From: Hydractinia symbiolongicarpus
Lineage: Eukaryota > Cnidaria > Hydrozoa > Anthoathecata > Hydractiniidae
Length of the DNA: 64,000 nucleotides
Direction: 5' to 3'
Assembly: GCF_029227915.1 (NCBI RefSeq)
Contig: NC_079888.1
Span: 10,339,001-10,403,000 of the forward strand
Every line of letters begins with the position of its first letter. Positions within the stretch are counted from its first letter, which is position 1. The position numbers and the translations under genes were made by a program. Of this stretch, positions 1-13,900 are shown piece after piece. The notes under the pieces were generated by a model. It worked only from the letters and a program-made list of their open reading frames with translations, made no database searches and was not told the DNA's origin.

Positions 1-1085
1 GGGGCGTTTTTTAGCTTTATTGCAATATGATTGCGCACATCCTTCTCCGTGGCTGCAGGGTACTTTCGTGCAATAGCGTCTGAAAAAAAAGAAAAAAAAG
101 ACGATTGTGAGATTTTTTTTTTCTTATTTTAATTCTAAAATTTGAAATAGGCAAAGCCAAAGGCACTCACTGACGATTATTTGGAAAAAAATTTTCTCTG
201 TTATAGCTATCTTTCTATTCTTTCCTCATAAGTTGCATTAGCAAAGAAATTTTATAGTGAAAAGTCTACAAAAGGAAAATAAATTGCCATTAAATTCTAA
301 TTTTTTATTTCATATGCAAGATTTCGGGACAAGTGACGATCGGTGTAAAAGAGCAAAAATCATAATTGTATCATAATCATAAAAGTATAAAATTAAAGAT
401 TTGGAAAATTCCTTGATTTTTATTTAAACCTGCCTAAATGAGATCGAAACTAGTAATAACAATAAGGAAAGCGTAGGGAAAAAACTGCAACTTACTTTGG
501 ACTTTCTGCCACCCTTTTACTTGCGTTACTCTTTTTAGACTTTGTAGATTTGGTGGCGTTTTTACTTTGAAACAAGACAAAATTTCATAATTGATCAGGT
601 GAAAGTGTTTGCAATTAAAGAAGATACCGCAATGATCTAAATTAGCTTAAAAGAAGTGCTAATAAATTTTTCCACGCATATAGCTGATTCATAATTCCTG
701 TTTTCTTTACAAGTATATATAAAATTCAACAATGTGTTTAAATGTTTTAAATGTTACTCTCGTATTACTGTCACAATCTTCATGCTCGAACAGCAAAAAT
801 GCTTAATGAACAATTGATCCGAATTAAGGAACAATCTTCAAGACTTGAATTCAAACATAGAAAAAAGAGATTGAAAGAAAATCCTTAATCTACTTTATAA
901 TGCATTTTTACTAAACTTTAGAGATATTATGTTAGCATTAAATTCTTACGTTTTCATAAGTATAGGTGGTGGTTGAGGAACCACGCTTTCCTGCTCTTCG
1001 TAATCCTCTTTCCCAAAGTCATCATCATCTTGTTGCGACAACTCATCTGTGCCACTATGAATTGCTGCACAACTTTCTTTACTCC
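1..1085 (-). CDS. Partial host gene, three exons, unknown product
   Basis: Three exons can be chained on the minus strand: 1085-950, 564-496 and 79-1, the last leaving the window. Acceptors (polypyrimidine plus AG) and donors (GTAAG at 949-945 and 495-491) are good and the reading phase is kept across both junctions. The first exon encodes an acidic stretch (QQDDDDFGKEDYEEQE) followed by PQPPP. The second is Lys/Ser rich (KSTKSKKSNASK). The third, in the phase-consistent frame, is Cys-rich with basic residues (CTKVPCSHGEGCAQSYC). I do not recognise the family. The acidic and basic low-complexity composition would suit a nuclear protein, but that is a guess. Both ends of the gene are missing. 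Confidence 0.5.
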
Positions 1086-2115
1086 CTTTAAAAACAATAA
1101 GAAAAACGGTGATATAAACACAGCGGAATGTGGATACCAAGCTAATGCAAATTTTTAAATCGTAAAGTAAGTTTAAATGGAAAGAATTAAAATACCAGAA
1201 TATAAAATGTTACCAGAATATAATACTGTGCAACCATCAATTTGCAGCCAATCTTATAAACCATTAGGAATGTCGATGGGGGTTACATGGCCAATATAAT
1301 GTTCCGGCAATTACCCAGTTACTGGGAACCGTGGACACATCCTTTTCCGTCCGTTCTCCAGATATGCAACGCAACAGTATGACATTATTCTAAAATAAAA
1401 CAGTGATTTGAAAAGCTTTAAACCATTATTTAATGTTTATAAATTCAGTTGCAACTATTGTTAGTTAAGAAAAGACAAAATTGATATAGAAACAGATTAA
1501 GTGGTACATGTAATGAAACATGAAAACCTGCTTGCTTGTACAATAACATGAGCTTTACTGTAAATATCTAATTTGTGTTGTTTAAATAACTACAAAAATA
1601 ATTCATCCACTGTGCACAACTTCACAAAGTTTCTATACAGTAATATAAAATAGTTGAAAAAAATCATATTTTCTCACAAAACTAACATTAGGCTACTGTA
1701 ACATACAACAATATAAGATACAGAACGAAAAGTTTTCTTCTATATCAGACACAGTTCAATCAACCTAAAACATTGTTTACATGGCCTCTTCTTATACACA
1801 AAAATCTTTTACTAAAACAAGAAACATAACTAGAGTACTAGATAACTAGATATTCGGTTCTAAAGTTTTCGATTTATTCTGATAGGCTCTCATGGATTAC
1901 TAGAAAACTTCATGCCCTCCTTGTAAGTGAGATTTTCAAAGTCAATTTATTAAAAAAGATAAGAGATTAAAGGGGAGGTATAAAACGTTATTGGACTTAT
2001 ATTATAGAGCTTAAAAAGTTGGTTAACAAGTCTTTTTAAATTTTTTAAAAAGCTCCTCTTGTTCTCAAGATATTCACATCTAAAGATATTTAATTATACT
2101 GCGTAAATTATGATG
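1086..2115. other. AT-rich stretch, nothing recognised
   Basis: No convincing exon, RNA gene or repeat was seen. It is either intergenic or intron of the flanking minus-strand genes. Confidence 0.5.
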
Positions 2116-4772
2116 TCATATTTCAGGAATTGGATTGTGTGTTAAAATCTTCCAAACCCTGAGTGTAGTACATTCCAAGTTTTCGTGAATCGATTGGTGT
2201 TTCATAAAAAGGTTTAAGCAAACTGAATTTAAAAATGATACACTGATACTTATCACCATCAACCAAATTTTTAATCTCGCAAATGTCACCTTCATTCGAG
2301 AGAAAAAATACGTCTTTACCATTTTCCTTGAAAATTTTAATGCAGTGAGTAGATGTTTCAGAAGACTTCTTTTCAGCAAGACGTTTCACCACCTGAACAA
2401 TGGGATTGTTGCTATTTCGAACCAATTATTTTCAAACTTTGCATGTAATTTTCGAACTTAAATGCAGAAATGACTTCTAAAGAACATTTATGATGAATGA
2501 CATCTTCAGCCAAATAAATTAAGGCATGAACATTGTATACATTAAACAACTTTCCATAAACAAAAGCAGCATTACGAACAAACCAGGACAACAGATCTTT
2601 CGCATACTGAGCAAGATCTGAATCTAAAACAGCACTACCATTTAACAAAATTGACATGGACACATGCAAAGCAAGAAAATGTTCGTAAACCTTTGCATCG
2701 ATGACACCCTTAAGTACAATTGGACCAAGGTATAGCAAAAAATGACGATATTCAGTAGCTTTCCAATAACAAAGATCTTGTAATCCTCTTGCCTGGCGAT
2801 TAAAATTAGATGGCATTTTTCCATTGTAGCTAACTAACCTTTTTGATAAAATATTGGATTGCTGGCGTGAAATACGACAGAGATTTGGCCCTTTCAATAA
2901 AAAAAGTAAGAACACGCTTTAAAACTCCAAGTAAAACCAGGTGCATGTAATCTAAGGGAAAATCATTAACACAATCAAAACCAATATCTACTAAGGGTGA
3001 TTGTTCTTTTTGATGAGTACCTTCAAAGATAAATCTAGAAAAATCATGGTTGGTACGCAGGTCAGCATCATTAGAATCATTAAAAACAATTCTGTGTTCC
3101 AACCTTACACCTTTAACACAACATAGTTCACAAGAATAATAACCAGTGTGACCTATTGTACACTTTTTTGATCATTGATAAATGTCACAGCTTGATTTAA
3201 TGAACTTTTAATTCCTAAATAACAGTAGCTGTTCGTATCATTAAAACAACATTTTGTACAGTTCGAGGGGTTTTAAGCAAAGTTCGGCTGTCTTTCGGAA
3301 GATCAAGTCCTGATTTTCTTAAAATGAATAGAAGGTCATTAAGGGAATCTCTACCTAATTGGTATTTAGTGGCCCAGCTAGCAAGATTATCTACAAAATC
3401 CTCCTCAAAAGAAAACAAGGAAGATGCGGAACTTTCTTCTTCGTTTATGTCAACTGAGGTTGACTTTCAATTTCTGATGTATCATCTAACATGTCATCAC
3501 TACTTTCGCTATCCTCCTGCCTTAAAAACTCCTCAACTTTTTGTTGCAACCTCCGTCGTTCATTCCGCCTCTTTGACTCATCCATTTCTGAAATAAATTT
3601 AATGCTTGGCTAAAATTGATGTAATGTTAGTTAAAAATATAGCCAGCCTGTGGATAAAATTTAAACTAGCTTGACAATTTCCATTAAGTACAGACAGTCC
3701 ACTCTAAAGTTATAGTTACAAAACTTATTTAAGAAAGTGAAGATTTATTCATCAATGTTCTTAATAAAATATTTAGTTAAATAATTTTTAAGAAACGTCA
3801 GTTTTTAGTTCAGGTCAAGTTACAGAAACGTGTCGGTGCCTGGCAAAGTATATGTCATTTTGCCTTAAGAAATAGCTGCAAGATATCACAAATATTTCTC
3901 TCCATTTTGTATGACTTTCTAATAATCTTAATTTGGAAATTTTATTAAGACACAGGTACTTTTTGTGATGTAAATACTTTTGTTTAATTTAAAAATTCAA
4001 TTGTTCAAGTCACGCAGAATCAACAGGGTTTGTGTGTGGGTGGTGTGGTGGGGTGTAAAAACTTATAAATGTTTGTTAGCTAGCTGGTATAACTATAAAA
4101 CTAAATAAATCAGTAATAGTGGTAGTATCATCGACTTAAAAAAGCCTCACTCACTTAAACCTGTCGTCTCCACATTGACTGCCACACAGATGTTAAAGAC
4201 AAAAAAGCTTACTGCTAGAGAAATATAAACACAGAAAACCGTTTATGGCAAGCTAGCTACAGGGTTTGTGTGTGGGTGGTGGTGGCTTTTGGTGTAAAAG
4301 GCTTATAAATGTTTGCTAGCTAGCTAGCTGGTATAACTATAAACATTTGCGACTAGTTATTTTCTCTTTAGATAGCAACTAAAACTTAGCTCTATCTAGA
4401 AACACCTAGCTACAACCCTGGAAAAAAATATTTTTCACTATTTTTCCATGGTTGCTACTTGCTTTAACAGTAAAAAAAGCAAACAATAAAATAAGTATAT
4501 ATATATACACGACCTTAACTGCACACGATCCATAGCTCTTAGTCCCCAAACTCGCTTCACAAAATAAAAAGATAGCTTTTTTTGGTGCTCATGAAAAAAC
4601 ACAATCAGTTTTAAGAAGAAACAAGCCTCAGCTCATTGGGCTACCATATTGCCAGAACTCATTTGATGAATAATGCAAATAAAAACAAAAACAATTTTAA
4701 CTTACTTTCTGCAACCAACCGGTTTCCTTTCTCGACTTGGTTTTGTTTAAAAGTTACCGCCGCTTCAGACAT
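2116..4772 (-). pseudogene. Transposase-like domestic or relic gene (DYMHLV family)
   Basis: On the minus strand, exon 1 (4772-4706, starts MSEAAVTF) ends at a GTAAG donor and joins in phase to an exon starting at 3587 (KMDESKRRNERRR). Frames then shift around 3440, 3220, 2915 and 2415. The fragments carry the hallmarks of a family of DNA-transposon proteins common in cnidarians and insects: LPKDSRTLLKTPR near 3270, a zinc-knuckle-like GYYSCELCC near 3130, DYMHLVLLGVLKR near 2960, WKATEYRHFLLYLGP near 2745 and FENYMQSLK near 2430. I believe this is the group usually labelled transposase-domain, EnSpm/CACTA-like, but I cannot prove the superfamily. Several frameshifts make it a pseudogene, or a gene with introns I cannot place. 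Its upstream part is duplicated at 7493-9305. Confidence 0.55.
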
Positions 4773-4921
4773 TCAAAATTGTACAGACGGGGGTAATAAT
4801 TAAGTTTTTTACTTTTTAATCATTTTTTTGAATGATAAATACAGATTTACCCTGCTATTTTAATACAATACAAGTTTTTGAAATCAAGTTATTGTGAGAT
4901 ATATTTTTTTAATTGGCATTA
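3462..4921. repeat. Duplicated segment, copy A
   Basis: This segment is repeated at 7493-9305 at roughly 95 percent identity by eye. The copies match from the coding tail (TTGACTTTCAATTTCTGATG at 3462) through the upstream intron to a shared boundary ending in ATTGGCATTA near 4921. Copy A carries about 120 bp absent from copy B at about 4698-4815, including the ATG exon of the transposase-like gene. It lacks a 530-bp stretch present in B. Confidence 0.75.
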
Positions 4922-4962
4922 ATGAGGACATTTTAGTGTTTCTCACAACTGTATTTATTTAG

Positions 4963-7900
4963 GTTAATGGACTTTATGCTATTCAAGGTGCAAAGGACTT
5001 GTCAACTAACTTACCAACTGGAAACCATATTCCTGCAAAATTTTTAAAACAAAAGCTACCATCTCAGGTATGTTTTAAGTTCTCATATTGTGGTGATTAT
5101 ACTAAAATTTGGACTACTATTTCGCCATTTTCGAACAATGTAAATCTTATTATTATCTAAATGTTGAAAGAAAATCAAAAATATTATATATATTCCAAAT
5201 TTAGCATTTTTTTTACAAAGTTTTACAGAGACAGCATTTTGATTTGGTGTTGTGAATTTGTAAATTGTTGATTTAGTATATGTAATCGCACGTTTACGAG
5301 TGCAATTAGGAAATAATCGAAGGAGTATTTTTTTTGCTTTTTATTTTCTGAGTCCGTTAGGACGAGGATAAATTTAAAAAGCAAAAAAAATACGAGTATT
5401 AAGACGCAAAAAGACGCACAGAAATGCGTCTTAAAGACGTCTTGAAGACGTTTTTTTGCCGGCTGGGAACAATAAGGCTCATTAAATCTGAAGAAGTGAA
5501 ATAAAAACATTCGATATAGAAAAAAAAATATTTTCTAAAGCGGGAGAATAGAAGTTTAGAGAAGAAAAGAGAGAAAAATGAAGCGGTTTGTGATCTCAAA
5601 TGAGGAAGAAAGAAAAAGATTAGAAAGTTCGAGTAAATGTAAAAACACGCAAAAATCAACAAAAGGATGGTTGAAAGTAGCAATGGGCTGAGACTCGGGG
5701 ACTTGAAACAAAGATCGAATTGTATGAACTAACTTTACTAAACAAAACACTAGAACAATTTTATACAGAAGTGCGAAAAGTAAACGGAGAAGAATATGAG
5801 CCAGACAGTTTGAAAGTAATGCTGGCAGCTCTCGATCGCCATTTGAAAGACAATGGATTTTTAGTTTCGATTATCTCTGAAAGGGAATTTGTTACATCGA
5901 AAAATATTCTCGAAGGAAAAGCAAGATTGTTACGACAAAGTGGAAAAGGAAAGAAACCAAATTGTGCTGAAAGTCTCACTGATCAAGAGGAGACAACATT
6001 ATGGGATTGTGGTCAGCTTGGGGACAGTATTTCTCGGTCTTTGTTAAATGCTAGATGGTGGTGTATTGTTCAACAATTTGGGTTGCGAGGTCGAGACAAC
6101 CATTATAACTTAAAAATGGAGGAGTTTTCCATAAAAATAGACAACAGTGGAAGAAAGTATGTCCAGTTTATCGAAGGTCCCTCAAAAATAAGACAGGGTG
6201 GACTTAACTATAAACCAAGAAACATAAACCCACGTATGTATGGAAACGGCGGTGATGGGTGCCCAGTGAGATTATTTGAATTGTACAAGGCAAAACGCGC
6301 AGCCGAATTACGCAACAGTGGGCCTCTCTTCTTAGCCGTTATCGATAACCTTAAAAATCCTGATGTTTGGACAAAAACTCACGTCTTGGTATTAATAAGT
6401 TGGCCATAATTATGAAATCGATGATTAAAAATTCACCATTAAAAGAATCATCCAGTGAAAAACATATTACAAATCATTCCGCAAGGAAAACATGCGTTCG
6501 AAAACTTAAGTCAGCTGGATTTCAAAAGTGTGAGATCAAAAACGTCACTGGTCATTCAAAAGAAGAGGGGTTGGATGCTTATGATTCAGGGAATGAACAT
6601 GATTTATTTAAGATGTCGAATGCACTTGTACAGCAGAAAAACATGGAAATAAAAGCGGATAAAAAAGAAAGTTCACCAAAAGATAACTTTTCTTTTGGAA
6701 TTGATTGGAACAAACGTTCTTCAAATAAGCAACAAATTCAACGAAAAATTATATTTAATAACTGCACAAATGTTTCAATGACAACCACTTCCCACGAACC
6801 AAAAAAAAAGAAAAGAAAAAAGACTGATCTTTTATACTTTTTCAGAGGAGGAATGAAGTAAACATATTTCATAGTTTTAATTTTGTGTTTGATAAGATTA
6901 TATTTTTTACTGTTGTATATGTTTACTTGTCGTTTAAAATAATTACTGTTACTTTTGGATTCATGCCCATAAATATTTATTTTATTTTTGGTCTTAAATG
7001 TCCGCTTTCCTGACGTCTTTTTTCGTGCGTCTTTACAACGTCTTTTCTGTGCGCCGTAAAGACGTCTTTTATTTAAGTTTTTAAGACGTCTTTCAAATGC
7101 GTCTTAAATGCGTCTTTTCTAGGTCTTAAATGTCCGCTTTACCAACGTCTTTTTGTGCGTCTTTATGGCGTCTTTTTGTGCGTCTTAAAGACGTCTTTGT
7201 AATGCTTTTAAAGACGTTTTTTTAAATGCGTCTTAAGTGCGTCTTTTTTAGGTTTAAAATGTCTGCGTCTTTTTTGTGCGTCTTTTTTAGTGGCAAATAA
7301 GACGTAAACTCATAAATGAAGTCATTCTAGAAAGCTGTTCAAACAACCTTTGTCCTTAAAGGGGTTAGAAATGCAGTAAAACTGTATAACTTTATCTTTT
7401 TGTAATATTTTCTTTAATATCATAAATAATTCTATATTATCAACAAATTTACAATAATTTTATTCACAGCAGTTAAACATTAGTATTGTGGTTGACCTTC
7501 AATTTGTGATGTATCATCTAACATGTCATCACTACTTTCGCTATCCTCCTGCCTTAAAAACTCCTCAACTTTTTGCTGCAACCTCCGTCGTTCATTCCGC
7601 CTCTTTGACTTATCCATTTCTGAAATAAATTTAATGCTTGGCTAAAATTGATGTAATGTTAGTTAAAAATATAGCCAGCCTGTGGATAAAATTTAAACTA
7701 GCTTGACAATTTCCATTAAGTACAGACAGATCCACTCTAAAGTTATAGTTACAAAAATTATTTAAGAAAGTGAAGATTTATTCATCAATGTTCTTAATAA
7801 AATATTTACTTAAATAATTTTTAAGAAACGTCAGTTTTTAGTTCAGGTCAAGTTACAGAAACGTGTCTGTGAACGGCAAAGTATATGTTATTTTGCCTTA

Positions 7901-10900
7901 AGAAATAGCTGCAAGATATCACAAATATTTCTCTCCATTTTGTATGACTTTCTAATAATCTTAATTTGGAAATTTAATTAAGACACAGGTACTTTTTGTG
8001 ATGTAAATACTTTTGTTTAATTTAAAAGTTCAATTGTACAAGTCACGCAGAATCAATTTTATTCGTTGGTTGTCTACTTTATTGCTGCCTTTTTCTCGTC
8101 ATAGAGCTAGTATATGCTGACAAAAGTTCAAACAGTTTGCATTTCTGTAGGTAGAAAATATTAACAACAGACTACAGTAATCAAATCCATAAGAAAAAAG
8201 AAATATTAGCTTAAAATTAGCAAATGTTTTTTACAGTATAAATTTAATTCCAGTACTTTTGGATCTTATGTTTCCAAAAAAACCTTTGAACTTCATTAAT
8301 AGCCATTTTACACTATGTGGGGGCTGCTTTATGTCCTACAAAAAAGCGCACGCATGCACATTGTTCTTAAGCAAAAAATCAAAACAAATACGTTACACAG
8401 AAAGTGGTCTATGCACGGATCTCGATAGCTATGTTTACATTTTCAACAGTAAAGCTTTTTAGCTCTGTGGCAGTCAAAATGATGGATACCATCTTTAACG
8501 ACTTTTAGTCCTTTATTCAAATATTTTGAGTACTGTTCGGTATACCTTTGTGCAAAGATTATGCTGATTTTTACGTAAACCTGCTTTACCAAATAAATCA
8601 GTAACAGTGGTAGTATCATCGACTTAAAAAAGCCTCACTCACTTAAACCTGTCGTCTCCACATTGACTGCCACACAGATGTTAAAGACAAAAAAGCTTAC
8701 TGCTAGAGAAATATAAACACAGAAAACCGTTTATAGCAAGCTAGCTACAGGGTTTGTGTGTGGGTGGTGGTGGCTTTTGGTGTAAAAACTTATAAATGTT
8801 TGTTAGATAGCTGGTATAACTATAAACATTTGTGACTAGTTATTTTCTCTTTAGATAGCAACTAAAACTTAGCTCTATGAGATTTATGGTTACACTAGCT
8901 GGCTAGAAACACCTAGCTGCAACCCTGGAAAAAAATATTTTTCACTATTTTTCCACGGTTGCAGTAGCTACTTGCTTTAACAGTAAAAAAAGCAAACAAT
9001 AAAATAAATATATATATACATGACCTTAACTGCATACGATCCATAGCTCTTAGTCCCCAAACTTGCTTCACAAAAAAAAGATAGCTTTTTTGGTGCTCAT
9101 GGAAAAACACGACCAATTTTAAGAAGAAACAAGCCTCAGCTCATCGGGCTACCATATTGCCGGAACTCGTTTGATGAATAATGCAAATAAAAACAAAAAC
9201 AATTAATCATTCTTTTAAATGATAAATACAGATTTACCCTGCTATTTTAATACAAGTTTTTGAAATCAAGTTATTGTGAGATATATTTTTTTTATTGGCA
9301 TTATCGTTATTACATGAAAGAAGTAATTAAATATGTAACCCGCGAAGAAATAGTAGACCAATTAAATCACGAATAAAAACCGATCTTTTTTCGATCTTTT
9401 TTGCGTCTTTCAAATGCGCGTCACGAAAAAGACGCATTAAAGACGCCTTTAAACACGCGTCTGAGACATGCGTTTAAAAGACGTTTAAAAGACGTATTTC
9501 GGGTGCGCGCATATTTCATACGCAAAAAAGCTCCAGAAAAGGCGTCTTTAAAACGTCTTGTGCTGGCTGGGTTTTATGACCTTTTTATTACCTTATTGTT
9601 TTATGACCTTTTTTATTATTAATCATAATCATGTTTAACAATTAACAAGATAAAAAAAATAAAAAACATAATGAGTTGAGTTCGAATTAAAAACATGTAC
9701 ATTTTTTAAATTATCGGCGTTCCTTAAAGAGTGCAGTTAAGATTCTAGAGTGCAATTAAGAAATAATTGCACTCTGCAGAGTGCAATTACGATATAATTT
9801 GCACTGTAGAAGAAGCGCCAAACAAGAAAAAATAGGTCATCGTGTGATTAAAACCAGCCTTAAGTTGCAAAACTTCATTACTGTTGTCTAAAAATAAAAT
9901 TCTACTTTAAATGCATTTTTAGCTTACTTCGAAAGCAGTACCCAGTCAAGTCGATACTGAAAATGGGAAAGATTGTGTCAATCAACAATGGATAACAATG
10001 AAGGAAGATAAAGCAGAATTAAGAGAAAAAGGTATGTTCGTTTACTCAAAAGAAGAATGTTCCAAATGTACTCATAGAATTCCAAAAAGTAGGTGGCTTC
10101 TTATATTAAGTGCTGTTGTGTCGCCAAGTTTTTAGACTTTTTAGTTGTTTAAGAAGTAGTAACAAAAAACAGTCGGATAGCTGTAAGTGTTATCATCATA
10201 ATCATCATCATCGTGTTCAGCCATTTTGTTTGTTAAAGCTAATATTCAATTATGTAGGGGTTAATGAGCAAGGAATGACTCACTGTTTTTCTGGGTAATG
10301 TTCACAATATTTTTTATAAGACGATGCACATTAGCACAATAATAAAAGCTACTTCGCAATTTCCCAGGATTCCCCCTTTAGAAAAAAACAAAATGGTGGG
10401 CTACCACGAAGTAGTTGGCTATCACACGGCAGGATAGCTTTTTTTATAAGGAAAAAAAACACTTTTGAGTGACGATCTCTACAGCTTAAATTGGCATACT
10501 GAGGCTTTCATTGCAATATATTGCATATTATCTTTAAGGATGCAAATGGAAGACTGGTACTTGGAGTAATGATGAAGAGGAATTGTTACGAAATAATATT
10601 GATGAATATTGCAAAGTACGTGTTCTAATTTTTTATAGTTTTTTTTCAGCATTTTCTAAACGTATTGGTTGTAATTGTAAACTCAACTGTTTTCTTTTTC
10701 CAAGCAATAGCCAAGAAATACTGTGTTGCGCTGTAGTTCCTTACTTGTTGCTATTATCCACTAAGATTGTCAAAAGACTAAAGCAACGCAAAAGTTCAAA
10801 ACAATATTGCTACCTTTAGAAACACAATATAACTGATCCAACACCTACAATCTATTCCACTCAAAAAGAAGAAAGAAAACCCTTCTATCGATCTATTGGT

Positions 10901-13900
10901 TAGTGAGAGCTTCTTAATTTATTCACCTGTCTGTTTGAAATTGAAAGTTAAATAATTAGAGTAACAAGTAAAATCGTGACAATTCTCTTTTTTCAACTTC
11001 GAAATAATGTTATTGATTATCAAAAGTCTCTGCCCGTTAGCAAACATTTCTTTAAGTGGCTTTTATGCTCTCCTTTTTTTTACATTTTCTTTTCACTTGA
11101 AGCAGTAAAATAATTTTAACTCTTATATTATGCAAAACCCACAGAAAAATATAATCCAATCAACACGTCAAGAATAAAACCAGTAACGTATATTTTCTGT
11201 CCAGTGCTTTTATTGATTCACTAAATTTCATAAATTTTCCCCCAATGAAATTTCTTTCTGTTAATAATCACTGCGTCAAACTTCTTTTAGCAACTGGTTT
11301 AAACCGCCCACTATTTGCAGTGTATCGAAAAGTGCTGCGTATGTACGATCGAAAGAATTATGTGGGAAAGTACACCGATGAAGAATTAAAGAAACTGGAG
11401 CAGTTATGTCAAAGTTATAAAAATAATTGGTGTGCTATTGGCCTAGTTCTAGGAAGAAGTGCTTCATCAGTTAAGGATAGAGCAAGGTTGCTTAAATGCA
11501 ACAGAAAAACAGGTATAGTAACAATATTTTATGATACATTTTTAATTTTACAGCTTTGCAAGTAATATCCTGATAACCAGTTTACCTTTAATATACACCA
11601 TTCTTAGTTAATATCTTGTGCACTGTAGAGATTGATTATAACATTTGTAGATGTATATAGCATGGTCGTATGATTCAGATAATTTTAAAAAATCTGGAAT
11701 TTTACCTCACATCAAATGTTTCTACACTAAGGCGTTACCAACTACACCTCGTACAAAATGGTTGCATGAGAATAAGGATTGTCATCATTCAAAGAAACTG
11801 CGTGCTGTCACTTTCTCTTTCAGGTTTTACCCATCCCTGTAACATTTGTCTACTGTATTCTCCCTTAAGGCTCATCTCCTCTGGGAAAAATATTTTGAGA
11901 ATTGCTATTTTTTTGAAATTCGATTCTTACTTTAACTGAGGCGGTATGTTCTGTCAGCCAGTCAGAATCTTCAGTCATCTCACTCTGTGTTAAGGAATTC
12001 AACCTAGTGGAGATGAACTTTTTTTTTGTTGTCTCTCTGAAATTATGGTCAATATATGACATGTGGTGGGTTTCTTTTTACTTGTTTTGTTTGTATGCAT
12101 ATTATATTGAATTGTTTTTCTTTATTTTTTTTTTTCGTTTTTAAGGCAAATGGGAGAGTGAAGAATTGGAACTTTTGTCGTCCATCATTCGTGAAATGAC
12201 AAACACAAAGAAAGGTGAAAGTGTCACTGTGGGAATCAATTGGACAGATGTAGCTGATAGAATATCAACAAGAAATGAAAAACAGTGCAGGACTAAATGG
12301 TAACTTTTTTTTAGTTTTTCATGTGTTCGCTTGTTGCTATCAAGTGAATCTTTTAAGTGGCATCTAAGTATGCATCTTGCTCAATTCTAACATTGTTGTG
12401 TTTACTTTAGTGACAGAAATTTCGAGCCTAATTCGCGAAAGTTTACGTTCGAAAAAACTTCTGACATGGCTCATTTGCGAAGGTTTATGTTCGCGAAAGT
12501 TTCTTCCCCTGCCCTTAGCAAAATTGAAATGCATTTTTTATTCATACTTTTCGCTCCAAGCAATAGATTTGAAAATTTGAGAGCAGAATTCTCAGGTAAT
12601 GGCTTTACATGCTTAGATACTAAAACGACTTTCTGTGAAATTCGAGCTCTCTTTTTCTCGAATGAAATTTTAATCCCCCTGAGGGTTAGAATTAAAGAAC
12701 GTCTACTGTTTTACATCCTGGTGAGGACTATTTAAAAAATGACTTAACAGTAACTACTTCAATTTGCATTCCAGATTAGTGACAGGCCGGATAAATACAA
12801 TGTGTTTTTAATACACTTACTAATTAGCAATTTCTTTGGATTTTTGTGGGGCTTGCGTCTAGCCTAAAAAAAAGTGTTCTTTCACCTTTATTGGAGACTT
12901 TATCTCCGATGAAGAGATGCAGAACTAAAATTTTACTTTCTTTTTGAAGTAAACCAATCTTGTTGCTGTAATAAGTAGTAATGATTTTTTGATGTTTTAT
13001 ATTTTTTTGCTAATCAAAATATTTTTTGTTAATCAGGTTATAATAATGAATTGACAGGAATATAAGAATGCTCCCAAGTTACGTGATTATATTGATTTTC
13101 TGTTCTCATTACGTTTTCGCTGGAATATTTCTTGTCAGTTTAAGTCTGGCATATTGTCTTTGCTATCGTGAAATGCAAGTTGGAACCTTTTATACAAAGT
13201 CTGCGTACTAAGTGAGATATTATTATACCGAATATTTATACAGGATATAGCCACTTCAGTGTTTGAAACACTGTTGTCCTGTGTTCTGATTGTATACATT
13301 AGGTATGCGCCGGCAAAACCTACGCTAATTTTCCTCGCGCAGCATGGGTTGACCCGCAGCTGTGGTAAAGGCATATGCCAAACATGCCCACGCTAAGAAT
13401 CGAACCAAAAACCTCGTGATTAGCGAACTCGATAGCCACTAGGCCACGCGCGTGCAGTGTCAGTGCTTGGCATCGATGAGATGAATTAAATGTTAAATGG
13501 TAAAACATCATGTATTTACTGTTAACATACATTTATTACATTGTTTTTTACATAACAAAAGCAGACACGATGACTAACATATGTTCCTTATGTTATTGTC
13601 TATTTTCATGAAAATGTACAACTATAAAGGTCATCAATCAAAACCTTTTTTCCACCATAAAATAACTCAGGTGTATTTCACTGTCTTTTAAAGTTTTTTG
13701 TAAGTGGCTTGCTGTCGCGTCATTTCTGTCAGTTGCTTCATTGAAATATCTGATGGTGGTGTGAAAGTGTCGGTGTTATTGTTGTTGTATCTTTCTTTTC
13801 CACCAACGACTATTTTGGTTGGTACAACTAAAAAAATATGATATCAAATTTTGCCAGACTACAATCAGTAAGAACAAATGCGGGCGAATAACCGCAAATT

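Noticed and set aside
11651-12735. Several open frames of 60-90 codons in the DMTF1-like region
   Set aside because: They run across splice sites and lack any homology; the real exons lie at 11291-11512 and 12146-12299.
13380-13460. Possible tRNA gene on the minus strand
   Set aside because: A and B boxes are good but acceptor and anticodon stems do not pair properly; better read as a SINE head.
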